This document shows, piece after piece, positions 22,191 through 30,333 of a stretch of DNA of 64,000 bases. The stretch's first letter is position 1; every line of letters begins with the position of its first letter. The stretch spans positions 186,001 to 250,000 of the forward strand of contig JADJHJ010000011.1 of the NCBI GenBank assembly GCA_016707605.1. The letters run 5' to 3'. Made by a program: the position numbers and the translations under genes. The stretch is from Candidatus Promineofilum glycogenicum (GTDB lineage: Bacteria; Chloroflexota; Anaerolineae; Promineifilales; Promineifilaceae). Under the pieces are notes generated by a model. The model did no database searches. It saw nothing but the letters and a program-made list of their open reading frames with translations, and was not told the DNA's origin.

Positions 22191-23879
22191 ATGTTGACCC
22201 TGAGCACACGCACGCAATACGCGACCCTGCTGGACGCCGAGACGTTGCGCGCGGCTGACGACCGGCCGGCCATCCTCTACGTCGCCAGCGACGCGCCGCC
22301 GATCACCGTCAGCCGCCGCGCCTTTGCCGCGGCCACGGCCGCCGCCGCCACGTCGCTACACGAACTCGGCCTGCGCCCGCGCGACCTGGTCGTCATCGCC
22401 CACACCCAGAGCCTGGAGAGCATCTTCGCCTTCTGGGGGGCGCTGCGGCTGGGGGCCATTCCGTCCATGTTCCCGACGCTGACCGAGAAGCTCGATCCTG
22501 ACGTGTATATGCACAGCATGGCCGAACTGGCGCGGCTGTCGGGTGTGGCCGCGGTGCTGACGACCGACGACTTCGCCCCGACGCTGCGCCCGCGCCTGCC
22601 CTGCCCTGTATTCAGCTCATCCAATTTGAAGAGGAACTATCCGCAGATTGGGCAGATTCAGCAGATTTCAGAGCCGGAATTGATTGTCCCGTTTTCGTCG
22701 GGTGGCTTTCTGCAATCTGCCGAATCTGCCCAATCTGCGGATCATATCGCTTTTCTGCAGCACAGCAGCGGCACGACCGGGCTGCAGAAGGGCGTGGCCC
22801 TCAGCCATGCGGCCGTGCTCAACCAGGTGGCGGCCTATAGCGACGCCCTTTGGCTACGCGAAGATGACGTGGTGGTCAGCTGGCTGCCCCTCTACCACGA
22901 CATGGGCCTCATCGCCGGCTTCCTGCTGCCGCTCATCCAGGGTATCCCCCTGGTGCTGATGTCCCCCTTCGACTGGGTGCAGCACCCCGCCCTACTCTTC
23001 CGCGCCATCCACGACCACCGGGCCACGCTCTGCTGGCTGCCCAACTTCGCCTACAACCACTGCGCCCGCCGCATTCGCCGGCGCGACACGGAGGGGCTGT
23101 CGGCCGCCTCCATGCGCCTGTTCATCAACTGCTCCGAGCCGGTGCGCCACGACAGCCACACCCTCTTCCTGGAGCGCTTCGCCGCCAACGGCGTGCGGCC
23201 GGAGATGCTGGGCGTCAGCTACGCCATGGCCGAGAACACCTTTGCCGTAACGCAAACGCCGCCCGGCCAGCCGGCGCGGCTCGACACCGTGGATCCCCTT
23301 CACCCCCGCGTCTCTTGCGGCCCAACCATCCCCGGCACCGAACTGCGCGTCCTCGACGACGAAGGCCACTCCCTGCCCGACCGCTTCGTCGGCCAACTGG
23401 CCATTCGCTCCGACTGCCTCCTCTCCGGCTACTACCGCCGCCCCGACCTCCAACCCTTCACCGCCGACGGCTGGTTCCTGACCGGCGACCGTGGCTACGT
23501 GGCCGAGGGCGAGGTCTACGTCGTCGGCCGCTCCAAAGACCTGATCATCAACGCCGGCAAAAACATCTACCCCGGCGACATCGAAGCCATCGTCAATGAG
23601 GTGCCCGGCGTCCACACCGGGCGGGCGGTCGTCTTCGGCGTGGCCGACGAGCGCGAGGGGACGGAACTCATCGCCGTCGTAGCCGAGACGGGCGCGGCCG
23701 ACGCCGCCGCCCGACAGGCCATCGCCCGCGCCATCCGCGCCGCCGTGGCCCAACGGGCGGCCGTCACCGTCAGCTTCGTCCACCTGGTCGGCCCGCGCTG
23801 GCTACTAAAGACCTCCAGCGGCAAAATCGCCCGCGCCGCCAACCGGGACAAGTGGCTGCGCGAGATTGAGAAGAGATAA
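22191..23879 (+). CDS. Acyl-AMP ligase (AMP-binding family) with an in-frame repeat insertion
   Basis: This encodes 562 residues from the ATG at 22191; longer readings upstream are shadows. The ANL core motifs are HSSGTTGLQKGVALSH (A3, near Ser192), WLPLYHDMGL, GVSYAMAENTF, TGDRGYV and GRSKDLIINAGKNIYPGDIE, and the C-terminal Lys near KTSSGKIAR. Together with the adjacent carrier protein it should activate a carboxylic acid as the adenylate and load it on the carrier, like fatty acyl-AMP ligases. Residues about 150-184 (reading YPQIGQIQQIS and AESAQSAD) are encoded by a family D palindrome inserted just before motif A3 with no frame loss. The stop runs into a family E repeat. Confidence 0.88.
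   Translation: MLTLSTRTQYATLLDAETLRAADDRPAILYVASDAPPITVSRRAFAAATAAAATSLHELGLRPRDLVVIAHTQSLESIFAFWGALRLGAIPSMFPTLTEKLDPDVYMHSMAELARLSGVAAVLTTDDFAPTLRPRLPCPVFSSSNLKRNYPQIGQIQQISEPELIVPFSSGGFLQSAESAQSADHIAFLQHSSGTTGLQKGVALSHAAVLNQVAAYSDALWLREDDVVVSWLPLYHDMGLIAGFLLPLIQGIPLVLMSPFDWVQHPALLFRAIHDHRATLCWLPNFAYNHCARRIRRRDTEGLSAASMRLFINCSEPVRHDSHTLFLERFAANGVRPEMLGVSYAMAENTFAVTQTPPGQPARLDTVDPLHPRVSCGPTIPGTELRVLDDEGHSLPDRFVGQLAIRSDCLLSGYYRRPDLQPFTADGWFLTGDRGYVAEGEVYVVGRSKDLIINAGKNIYPGDIEAIVNEVPGVHTGRAVVFGVADEREGTELIAVVAETGAADAAARQAIARAIRAAVAQRAAVTVSFVHLVGPRWLLKTSSGKIARAANRDKWLREIEKR
22639..22742. repeat. Family D palindrome inside a coding region
   Basis: Arms 22639-22670 and 22711-22742 are reverse complements with two mismatches in 32 bases. 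The 104-base element is read through in frame as part of the acyl-AMP ligase. Confidence 0.9.
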
Positions 23880-23985
23880 GAGGAACGCGGAGAGACGCAG
23901 AGAGCAGACGCAGAGAGACGCGGAGAAAGATACTCTTTCTCCGCGTCTCTCTGCGCTTCTCCGCGTCTCTCCGCGTTCCTCTCCC
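23880..23985. repeat. Palindromic repeat, family E, in a convergent gap
   Basis: GAACGCGGAGAGACGCAGAG words and their reverse complement, starting right after the ligase TAA and ending just before the desaturase stop. Confidence 0.92.
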
Positions 23986-23990
23986 AGCCT

Positions 23991-25328
23991 CTACCCGCGC
24001 GCCATGGCGCGGTCGACGGCGCGGGCAGCGCGTTGGCCGGAGATGACCGCGCCTTCCATGCTACAGAATAGCCCCTGTTTGGTGTAGTCGCCGGCCAGCG
24101 TCAGGCCGGGGATGGGCGTGGCCTGCGGCGGCCGCAGCGACTCGGCCCCCGTCGTCAGCAGGTAGAAGTCCTGCGGATGATCCACCACCCGGTAGCGCCG
24201 CACCTTGCCCTCGATGTCGATCCCCACCCGCTTCAGGTCGGCCAACGCCGCGGCGAAGATCGTCTCCGGCGGTTGGCCGATGAACTTCTCCGGCTGGCCC
24301 ATGTCGATTGACAGGCGGCCGGGCACGTCGCGGAAGGTCGTCCGGCTCTGCTCGGCGTAGGAGGCCAGGACAGTCTTGGGGCTGAAGACGACGTGGTCTT
24401 CGGGCAGCGCCGGCTCATCCAGTTCGATTTGCAGCGTCACGGCCGGCATCGTCGGCAGCGACAGCATCTTCTGGAACCAGGCGTGGTCGCCCAACCCGTC
24501 ACGGATGAGGTTCTGCGCCGCGCCCAGTGACGTGGCCAGCACAACGTGGTCGGCCTCGATCAGCTCCCCGTTGACGTAGACGCCGCGCACCCGCCCGTCC
24601 TCGACCGCCAGCCGCTCGACCGTCGTATCCAGTTGCAGCCCGCCGCCCCGCCGCACGATAGCTTCCGAGATAGGCCCGCACATCACCTCGGTCATGCCGC
24701 CGGAGAAGGAACCGACGCGGATGGTGTGCGGACGCTTCACCCCCGGCATCAACAGGCCCATCAGCACCATTGCCGAGTAACGCTCCGGCGGCAGGAAGAA
24801 GATGCCCTCCGTCACCGGGATGAGCATGTTGGTGATCGCCTCTTCGCTGACGCCGCGCTTGCGGGCGTAGTCGTAGACGGTGTTCTGGTCGAGTTCCTTC
24901 TTGCTGAGGGTATAGTCCAACAGCCCGGCGGTGAACATGTAGGTCAGTTGGGCCTTCTCGGCCGGGGAGATGAGGTCATTGTTGCCCAGCAGGCCGGCGA
25001 CGGTCTGCACCGGCCGGTGCAGCGGGGCCAGGCCCAGCACGCCCCGCGGCCCGCCGTCGGGCAGGCGAATCTCTAACTCGTCTTCCCAGATCACGGCGTC
25101 GTCGGGGTTCAGCCCGGCGTGCTCGAACAGGCGCGGCAGGGCCTTGTAGAAGCCCAGCCAGCGGTGCAGGCCCGACTCGACGCGCATCCCGTCGGCCACC
25201 CAGTCGGCGCAACGGCCGCCGACGACCTTGTAGCGCTCCAGGATGGTGACTCCCCGGCCCTTATCTAATAACTCGATAGCGGTGCTCAACCCGGCCAGGC
25301 CGGAACCGATGATGATGATGTTCTCCAT
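23991..25328 (-). CDS. FAD-dependent desaturase of the plant-type phytoene/zeta-carotene desaturase family
   Basis: This encodes 445 residues. The FAD-binding start is IIIIGSGLAGLSTAIELL, and the C-terminal family block is PGLTLAGDYTKQGLFCSMEG followed by AVISGQRAA, as in CrtP/PDS and related amine-oxidase-fold enzymes. AAGGAG lies before the ATG. It probably introduces double bonds into a carotenoid or a related isoprenoid. No phytoene synthase or cyclase gene is nearby, so the substrate is not fixed by context. An alternative is a hydroxysqualene dehydroxylase-like role. Neighbouring genes do not form a pathway with it. Confidence 0.82.
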   Translation of the reverse strand: MENIIIIGSGLAGLSTAIELLDKGRGVTILERYKVVGGRCADWVADGMRVESGLHRWLGFYKALPRLFEHAGLNPDDAVIWEDELEIRLPDGGPRGVLGLAPLHRPVQTVAGLLGNNDLISPAEKAQLTYMFTAGLLDYTLSKKELDQNTVYDYARKRGVSEEAITNMLIPVTEGIFFLPPERYSAMVLMGLLMPGVKRPHTIRVGSFSGGMTEVMCGPISEAIVRRGGGLQLDTTVERLAVEDGRVRGVYVNGELIEADHVVLATSLGAAQNLIRDGLGDHAWFQKMLSLPTMPAVTLQIELDEPALPEDHVVFSPKTVLASYAEQSRTTFRDVPGRLSIDMGQPEKFIGQPPETIFAAALADLKRVGIDIEGKVRRYRVVDHPQDFYLLTTGAESLRPPQATPIPGLTLAGDYTKQGLFCSMEGAVISGQRAARAVDRAMARG

Positions 25329-25353
25329 TGACGACTCTCTCCTTAATACTTTA

Positions 25354-25461
25354 AGAGGGACGCGGAGAAACGCGGAGATGACGCCGAGAGACGCGGAGAA
25401 AGAAAGAAGCCTCTTCCTCCGCGTCCGTCCGCGCTCCTCTGCGTTTCTCTGCGTTCCTCTT
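25354..25461. repeat. Palindromic repeat, family E
   Basis: GACGCGGAGAAACGCGGAG words with inverted partners, upstream of the desaturase and downstream of nothing convergent: it lies in the 200-base gap between two minus-strand genes. Confidence 0.88.
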
Positions 25462-25531
25462 CATCACTGCCCAAAGTATACGACGGTCAAATGGCGAGCG
25501 TAACGGGGGAAAACCCGACCAAATGCCCCGT

Positions 25532-26626
25532 CTAACCGGCAGTTCCGGCCGCCCGGCGCAACAACGCCAGGAACGCCGCCTCCTCGGCCGACAGGCCGGG
25601 CGTCGGCGCGGCCTCGGCCGCGGCCACTGTTTCGTCCCACACCGCGGCCAGTTCGCCGCCGGCGTAGGCGTCGAGCACAGCCGGGTGAACGTAGTACTTG
25701 CGGCAGGTGGCCGGCCGATTGCCCAGCGCGCCGGCCACGTCCTTGACCACCTGCACCACGTTGCGCCGCGCGGCCGTCTCGCTCTCCGCCGGGCCGAGCG
25801 CCGCCAGCGCCGCCGCGGCCATCACCGACCCGCCCCAGGTGCGCAAATCCTTGGCCGAGAACTCTTCGCCCGTCGCCGCGCGCAGGTAGTCGTTCACGTC
25901 GCCGGAGCCGACGCGCTGCCGCTCCCCATCCTCATCGTAGTACTGGAACAGCTCGTAGCCGGGGATGTCGCGGCACTGGCGGACGATGCGCGCCAGGCGG
26001 CGGTCGCGCACGTCGATGGCGTGCTTCTGGCCGCTCTTGCCGACGAACTGGAAGCGGATGGACGCCCCCTCGACCTGCACGTGCTTGTCGCGCAGCGTCG
26101 TCAGGCCGTAGGAGCTGTTGGCGCGGGCGTACTCGACGTTGCCGACGCGAATGTAGGTCAACTCCATCAGCCGCAACACCGTGGCCAGCACCTTGTCGCG
26201 CGGCAGACCGCGGCGGGACAGGTCGGCGTCGATGCGCTCGCGCAGCCCCGGCAGCGCCGCGCCGAACTGGGCCAGGCGGTGGTACTTGGTCTGGTTGCGG
26301 GTGGCGCTCCACTCCGGGTGGTAGCGGTACTGCTTGCGCCCCCGCGCGTCGCGGCCGGTGGCCTGCAAGTGGCCGTCGGCGCGGGGGCAGATCCACACCT
26401 CGACCCAGGCGGGCGGGATGCGCAGCGCCTCGATGCGGGCCACGACACGCGGCCCGACCGCTTCGCCGCGGGCGTTCAGGTAGGTGAAGCCTTGCCCATC
26501 GGCCGCCGGTTCGCGCCGCAGGCCCGGCTCGGCGTCGCTGACGTAGCGCAGGCCGATGGCCCGCGCCGCTTCGAGAGGGTCGGTAATGGGGAAGTCGCTG
26601 TCGCTATCGGTCGTCGCGTCGCTCAT
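25532..26626 (-). CDS. DNA topoisomerase IB (poxvirus/bacterial type)
   Basis: This encodes 364 residues, the usual size of bacterial topoisomerase IB. The N-terminal domain includes IPPAWVEVWICP and GRDARGRKQYRYHPEW; the catalytic domain has VLRLMELTYIRVGN, FVGKSGQKH, and RTWGGS, and ends with CRKYYVHPAV, where Tyr312 should be the nucleophile. It relaxes supercoils of either sign through a 3'-phosphotyrosyl intermediate without ATP. No operon partner is evident. Confidence 0.93.
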   Translation of the reverse strand: MSDATTDSDSDFPITDPLEAARAIGLRYVSDAEPGLRREPAADGQGFTYLNARGEAVGPRVVARIEALRIPPAWVEVWICPRADGHLQATGRDARGRKQYRYHPEWSATRNQTKYHRLAQFGAALPGLRERIDADLSRRGLPRDKVLATVLRLMELTYIRVGNVEYARANSSYGLTTLRDKHVQVEGASIRFQFVGKSGQKHAIDVRDRRLARIVRQCRDIPGYELFQYYDEDGERQRVGSGDVNDYLRAATGEEFSAKDLRTWGGSVMAAAALAALGPAESETAARRNVVQVVKDVAGALGNRPATCRKYYVHPAVLDAYAGGELAAVWDETVAAAEAAPTPGLSAEEAAFLALLRRAAGTAG

Positions 26627-26637
26627 GGCGGCGGAGT

Positions 26638-27250
26638 CTAACGGGCAGCGGCGGCGGCGGCATGGGCCGATTGTCGCGTTCCGGCGTGGTCACGAACGGC
26701 CGCGCAGTTCGTTGCGCTGCCGCTCCATCTACCGCACCAGCCCTCCTTCTCCAGCGCCAGCCGTCTCCTTTCCAGGCCAACCGCTCGCGCTCTCAGGGCC
26801 AGCGACGTGCTTCTGCTCGGGGCCCCCCTCCTCGCGGCCGCACAGACCCGCCGGACCTGCGTCACCACCAGCCCCAGCAGGCGGTCAGGGCGGTGATGAC
26901 CGCGGCCAGGGCCAGGGCCAGCTCGCGCAGGTCGTCGGCCGAGATGTCGAGTTGCGGCTCGTCGGGCTGCTGGGGGTCGGGTGTGTCCTCGCCCGTCTCC
27001 GGCGTCAGGTCGAGCGGCGGGGCGACGGTCGTCGTGTCGCGCCCGGCGACGCGGGCCAACATGCCGGCGGCGAAGAGCAGGCTGAGGCCCACCAGCAGGG
27101 CCAGCCCGATGAACAGCGGATCGCGGCGGGAACGAGTTTTGTCGAGGCAAATAGCCACACGTAGGCTAGCAGCGCCCCACCAACGTGGCTAACCACCACG
27201 CCCGACGGGATCTGCGGCGACGGCAAGGTTCCGGCTATCTCCTGTGGCAC
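26638..27250 (-). pseudogene. Probable decayed membrane-protein gene
   Basis: No single frame covers this stretch, but protein-like pieces appear in different frames. They are a piece SGVVVSHVGGALLAYVWLFA (about 27130-27200) that recalls a rhomboid-like or similar helix, and an intact 98-residue frame (26862-27158, GTG start) with two hydrophobic segments and a Pro/Asp-rich loop. Where that frame stops at 26862, the neighbouring frame continues the last helix as LLGLVVTQVRRV, then an Arg/Glu-rich helix (LERRRLALEKE). Another frame ends FVTTPERDNRPMPPPP. I infer several indels in one gene. The 98-residue frame alone could also be a real small protein. Confidence 0.4.
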
Positions 27251-27312
27251 AGGATTCTTATCCTGTGCTCTTCACAATAAGCCCGGCGTCACGCTAGAGC
27301 ACAGGATAAGAC
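27243..27312. repeat. Palindromic repeat, family A, overlapping a gene end
   Basis: The standard ACAGGAT-TCTT-ATCCTGT arm faces a slightly altered inverted copy. The last codons and TAG stop of the DinB gene are inside it. Confidence 0.88.
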
Positions 27313-27881
27313 TCCCCAGAGTCCAGCGTCAACCGCCTCGGCCAGCGCATTAGCCGCCACCCAGCGCCGTACCACGCTCCCGCGTACTCACCCAAAAACG
27401 GCACAACCGCCCGCTGCGTCCACGCCCAATGCAACTCCACCAACTGCCGCAGGTGCAGGATGTCGTGGGCCACCCACGCCGCAGCCATGTCGCCGGGGTG
27501 ATAGACCGCGCCCCAGGGCATGATGACCTCGGCCGCAAAATCGGGCGCGCCCAGCCCGCGCAGCCAGTCGAGCGACCGCTGCCGCTCGGCCAGGAAGTTG
27601 TCGAGCGACTCGGCCGGGTCGCGCTGGTTGTACTGCCGCGCCGTCACCCAGCCTTGCGGGTCGATGGGCGGGGCCTGCTCGTCGGGCCGGTGCAGCAGAT
27701 AGTCCAGGCGCGGGCGAAAGTCCTCCCGCTCCTCGTCGTAAAGGTGATTGACTACTTCGAGGATCGACCACGACTCGGCATCGGGCTTCCAGCGCGCCTG
27801 CTCATCCGACACGCCCTCGGCCAGGGCGCGAATCCGCCCGGCCTGAATGGCCAACTGCGCGATCATCTCGTCCAGGGTCAT
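27294..27881 (-). CDS. DinB-family protein
   Basis: This encodes 195 residues from the ATG at 27881. The four-helix DinB pattern shows WSILEVVNHLYDEEREDF, with His in the first metal motif, and HPGDMAAAWVAHDILHLRQL with the second and third His. DinB proteins bind a divalent metal and are thiol-transferase-like or damage-induced, of varied function. The last residues, SYPVL, come from a family A repeat that overlaps the stop. It follows the ankyrin gene by 16 bases on the same strand, so the two are likely co-transcribed. Confidence 0.82.
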   Translation of the reverse strand: MTLDEMIAQLAIQAGRIRALAEGVSDEQARWKPDAESWSILEVVNHLYDEEREDFRPRLDYLLHRPDEQAPPIDPQGWVTARQYNQRDPAESLDNFLAERQRSLDWLRGLGAPDFAAEVIMPWGAVYHPGDMAAAWVAHDILHLRQLVELHWAWTQRAVVPFLGEYAGAWYGAGWRLMRWPRRLTLDSGESYPVL

Positions 27882-27897
27882 CACCCGGCCACCTTCC

Positions 27898-28497
27898 TTA
27901 GCTTGTCTCCGCGCCATAGGCGCGCAACAGGTCAGCCATACGCTCGTCGCCGCGGGCCACGGCCACATCCAGCGCCGTCCGCCCCTGCCAGTTGGTCCAG
28001 GCCAGGTCGGGGTCGACGTTCTCCAGCAGCCAGACCGCCACCGCCCGCGCGCCAACGGCCACGGCGTTGGCCAGGGCCATCGTGCCCCCCTCGCGCGCGC
28101 CCGCCTCGTGGAGCGCGGCCACCAGCGCGGCGTCGCCGCTGAAGGCGGCGTGGCAGAGCAAGGGAATGCCGTGAGCGCCGCGGCTGTGGATGGCCGCCGC
28201 GTCGGCCGCCAGAAATTCCTCGACCACCGCCCGCCGGCCAAGCATGGCCGCCGTCATTAGCTCCAGCGGCGCGCCCTGGGCCAGCAGGTACTCGGCCACC
28301 TCGCGGCTGCCGACGTGGGCCGCGCCCTGGATGGCCGTCTCGGTGTCGCCCGGCCCCCACTCGTTGGCCGCGTTCAACAGCCGCGGCTCGGCCGCCAGCA
28401 GCGCCCGCACCGCCGCCAGGTTGCCATGCCCGGCGATAACGAACTCGCGGATTTGCTCGCCCGTCAATGGCGTCGTGTCTGTCGTCACATCGATCAT
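27898..28497 (-). CDS. Ankyrin-repeat protein
   Basis: This encodes 199 residues from the ATG at 28497, preceded by GGAGGG. At least four ankyrin-like units are visible: GNLAAVRALLAAEPRLLNAA, AIQGAAHVGSREVAEYLLAQ, LLCHAAFSGDAALVAALHEA, and GRTALDVAVARGDERMADLL. There is no signal peptide or enzymatic domain. It is likely a protein-binding scaffold in the cytoplasm. It is followed directly by the DinB gene. Confidence 0.82.
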   Translation of the reverse strand: MIDVTTDTTPLTGEQIREFVIAGHGNLAAVRALLAAEPRLLNAANEWGPGDTETAIQGAAHVGSREVAEYLLAQGAPLELMTAAMLGRRAVVEEFLAADAAAIHSRGAHGIPLLCHAAFSGDAALVAALHEAGAREGGTMALANAVAVGARAVAVWLLENVDPDLAWTNWQGRTALDVAVARGDERMADLLRAYGAETS

Positions 28498-28518
28498 ACT
28501 ACCCTCCAATGAACCGTA

Positions 28519-28586
28519 ACGCGATTCTCCCGAATCGCGTCTTAACCGGCAAGCGACAGAAGCGCGATTCGAGAGAATCGCAGTAC
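28519..28586. repeat. Two palindromic repeats, family B
   Basis: Arms ACGCGATTC and GAATCGCGT at 28519-28540, and a second copy at 28561-28586. Both lie between the RRM gene and the ankyrin gene. Confidence 0.85.
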
Positions 28587-28593
28587 GCCAAAC

Positions 28594-28634
28594 AAAAAGG
28601 CCGCCTCACCAACCTTGCGGTCAGAGAGACGGCC
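28594..28634 (-). terminator. Intrinsic terminator after the RRM gene
   Basis: On the minus strand GAGACGGCC-type arms (9 bp with one mismatch, 28626-28634 and 28599-28607) are followed by TTTTT at 28598-28594. Confidence 0.7.
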
Positions 28635-28669
28635 GTCCGACTCAAACTAGTCGCCCGAATGGGCGTCGA

Positions 28670-29071
28670 TTACCAGCTATTACGGCTGCGATTGCGATCG
28701 CGATCGCCGCCACCGCTGCGATTCCCGCCGCCGTAGCCACCGCCACCGCTGCGATTGCCGCCGCCGTAGCCGCCGCCACCGCTGCGATTCCCGCCGCCAT
28801 AGCCACCACCGCCGCCGGAACGCTCTTCGCGCGGACGGGCTTCGTTCACACTCAGCTCGCGACCGTCGACTTCCTTGCCGTTCAGCGCCTTGATGGCCGC
28901 ATTGGCGGCCGAATCTTCCATCTCAACAAACGCGAAGCCACGAAAACGGCCGGTGTCCCGGTCATTAATCATGGCAATCGACTGGATGTCGCCAAACTCG
29001 GAGAACAGGTCACGGACCTGATCTTCGGTGGCGCCGAACGACAAATTCCCTACGTAAACTTTCTTCGTCAA
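28670..29071 (-). CDS. RRM-type glycine-rich RNA-binding protein
   Basis: This encodes 133 residues. One RRM has RNP2 KVYVGNLSFG and RNP1 RFRGFAFVEM, followed by a Gly-rich tail with three near-identical GGGGYGGGNRS units and a basic end DRDRNRSRNS. Bacterial proteins of this kind act as cold-inducible RNA chaperones. The start is TTG at 29071: no ATG or GTG is in frame nearby, and family members begin with the same MxKKVYVGNL pattern. A good promoter lies upstream with a 74-base leader and a terminator follows, so it is a single-gene unit, perhaps autoregulated through its leader. Confidence 0.92.
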   Translation of the reverse strand: MTKKVYVGNLSFGATEDQVRDLFSEFGDIQSIAMINDRDTGRFRGFAFVEMEDSAANAAIKALNGKEVDGRELSVNEARPREERSGGGGGYGGGNRSGGGGYGGGNRSGGGGYGGGNRSGGGDRDRNRSRNSW

Positions 29072-29151
29072 CTTGAAACTCTCTCTACAAACTAATAACG
29101 GGCCGCAAGCTGGTTATTACCGCTCCGGCCCGGACGACAAAACCAATGAGC

Positions 29152-29180
29152 AGTATACACGACATAATAGAAAATGCCAA
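29152..29180 (-). promoter_or_regulatory. Sigma-70-type promoter for the RRM gene
   Basis: On the minus strand TTGGCA (29180-29175) and TATACT (29157-29152) are separated by exactly 17 bases. The leader of about 74 bases contains TAATAAC and GTTATTA arms that could form a stem. Confidence 0.7.
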
Positions 29181-29229
29181 CCCCCAATTTTCGTTTCAAA
29201 GGCAACTACTCATCTTCGCCCTAAGTCCC

Positions 29230-29335
29230 AGTGCGTCGCACTTTCCTGAGTGCGTCGCACTTTCCTGACAAACCCACCCCGAAGGTGCAACGCACTCCAG
29301 AAAGTGCGATGCACCGGGAGCCTGAGTGCGTCGCC
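29230..29335. repeat. Palindromic repeats, family C
   Basis: Alternating GTGCGTCGCACTTTC words and their complements. Family C recurs at 37612, 40511 (in a gene) and 58371 (tandem array). Confidence 0.88.
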
Positions 29336-29343
29336 CGCGCCAC

Positions 29344-29775
29344 CTACACGTTGGCATCAACCGACCGGTTGAACGAAAAACGCACAATATCCCCCCGCCG
29401 CTGCCAGCCGGTCGCCTCCCAGAAGGCGATGGCTGCCTCGTTGTCGGCGAAGACGTCAATGTGGGTCTTGTGGATGCCCTCGGCCGCCAGGCCGTCGAGC
29501 GCCCGCGCCACCAGCGCCCGGCCGACCCCCTGCCCGCGCCACGCCGGGGCGACCACGACGTGGTGCAACGAGCCGCGCCGCCCGTCATGACCGCCGAAGA
29601 CACAGGCGATCACCTCGCCGTCGCTCTCGGCCACCAGGCTCAGGCCGGGGTTGCGCGCCAGATAGCGGGCGATGGCCTCCGGCGCGTCGGCGGCGCGCAC
29701 GGCCACGCCCGGCGTGCCGCGCATCAGGCCCAGCACCGCGTCATAGTCGGCCATTGTCATCGGGCGGATGTTCAC
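29344..29775 (-). CDS. GNAT-family N-acetyltransferase
   Basis: This encodes 143 residues. The acetyl-CoA-binding motif A is VVVAPAWRGQGVGRALVARAL, and motif B includes DVFADNEAAIAFWEATGW. The start MNIRPMTMADYDAVLGLM is typical. Its ATG overlaps the stop of the upstream GNAT gene (ATGA), so the two acetyltransferases form a translationally coupled pair. The substrate is unknown. Confidence 0.88.
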   Translation of the reverse strand: MNIRPMTMADYDAVLGLMRGTPGVAVRAADAPEAIARYLARNPGLSLVAESDGEVIACVFGGHDGRRGSLHHVVVAPAWRGQGVGRALVARALDGLAAEGIHKTHIDVFADNEAAIAFWEATGWQRRGDIVRFSFNRSVDANV

Positions 29776-30244
29776 GGAGCGCCATCCTCCCGATCAAGTC
29801 GCCGCGCATACCAACTGACTGTGCGAACAGGCTCGAAGCCTAGCGCCTCGAACAGCGCCCGCGAGGCGACGTTGTCGACGTTGACCTCGGCCGCCGCCGC
29901 GCGCACCCCCGGCTCGCCCAGCGCCGCGCCCACCAGCGCCCGGCCGATGCCCCGCCGTTGGTAGGCCCCGTCTACGAAGAAGTCGTAGATGGTCAACTCG
30001 TCGCCATCCAGATCGCCCGTCAGCAGGCCCACCAGCCGCCCGGCGTCGCGCGCCGTCCAGGCCTGAATGCCCCGCCCCAGCGGTGCATCAGGGCGATCTT
30101 GGCCTCGGCCGAGTCCGCCCCGCCGCCATACATCTCGCTGACCCCGGCGTAGTCGGCGTGGAAGCCGGCGCGGGCCATTTCGTGCCACTCGTCGCCCAGC
30201 GACGCGAAGGGCACGCGCTCAATCGTGATCGGTTGACTCTCCAT
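29772..30244 (-). pseudogene. GNAT-family acetyltransferase with an internal frameshift
   Basis: The N-terminal part (MESQPITIERVPF, to HRWGG) and the C-terminal part (GIQAWTARDAGRLVGLL, YQRRGIGRALVGAAL, NVASRALFEALGF) lie in different frames. They join if one base is added in the G-rich run around 30070-30078. Together they give a full-length GNAT of about 157 residues with the RRGIG acetyl-CoA motif intact. The gene is either disrupted or the run was miscounted in sequencing. It is coupled to the downstream GNAT by a 4-base overlap. Confidence 0.75.
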
Positions 30245-30268
30245 TGGTTACCTCACGCATAGCCCCTG

Positions 30269-30331
30269 ATGTAGCACAGGATTCTTATCCTGTGCTGCCG
30301 GAAGACACAGGATAAGAATCCTGTGCCACAT
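30269..30331. repeat. Palindromic repeat, family A
   Basis: Two opposed ACAGGAT-TCTT-ATCCTGT arms with an 8-base loop, 2 bases past the stop of the HEAT-repeat gene. Confidence 0.92.
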
Positions 30332-30333
30332 CT

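Noticed and set aside
26638..27150. A 170-residue Arg-rich protein in one frame
   Set aside because: Composition is that of an off-frame GC-rich reading; I keep it only as part of the suspected frameshifted remnant.
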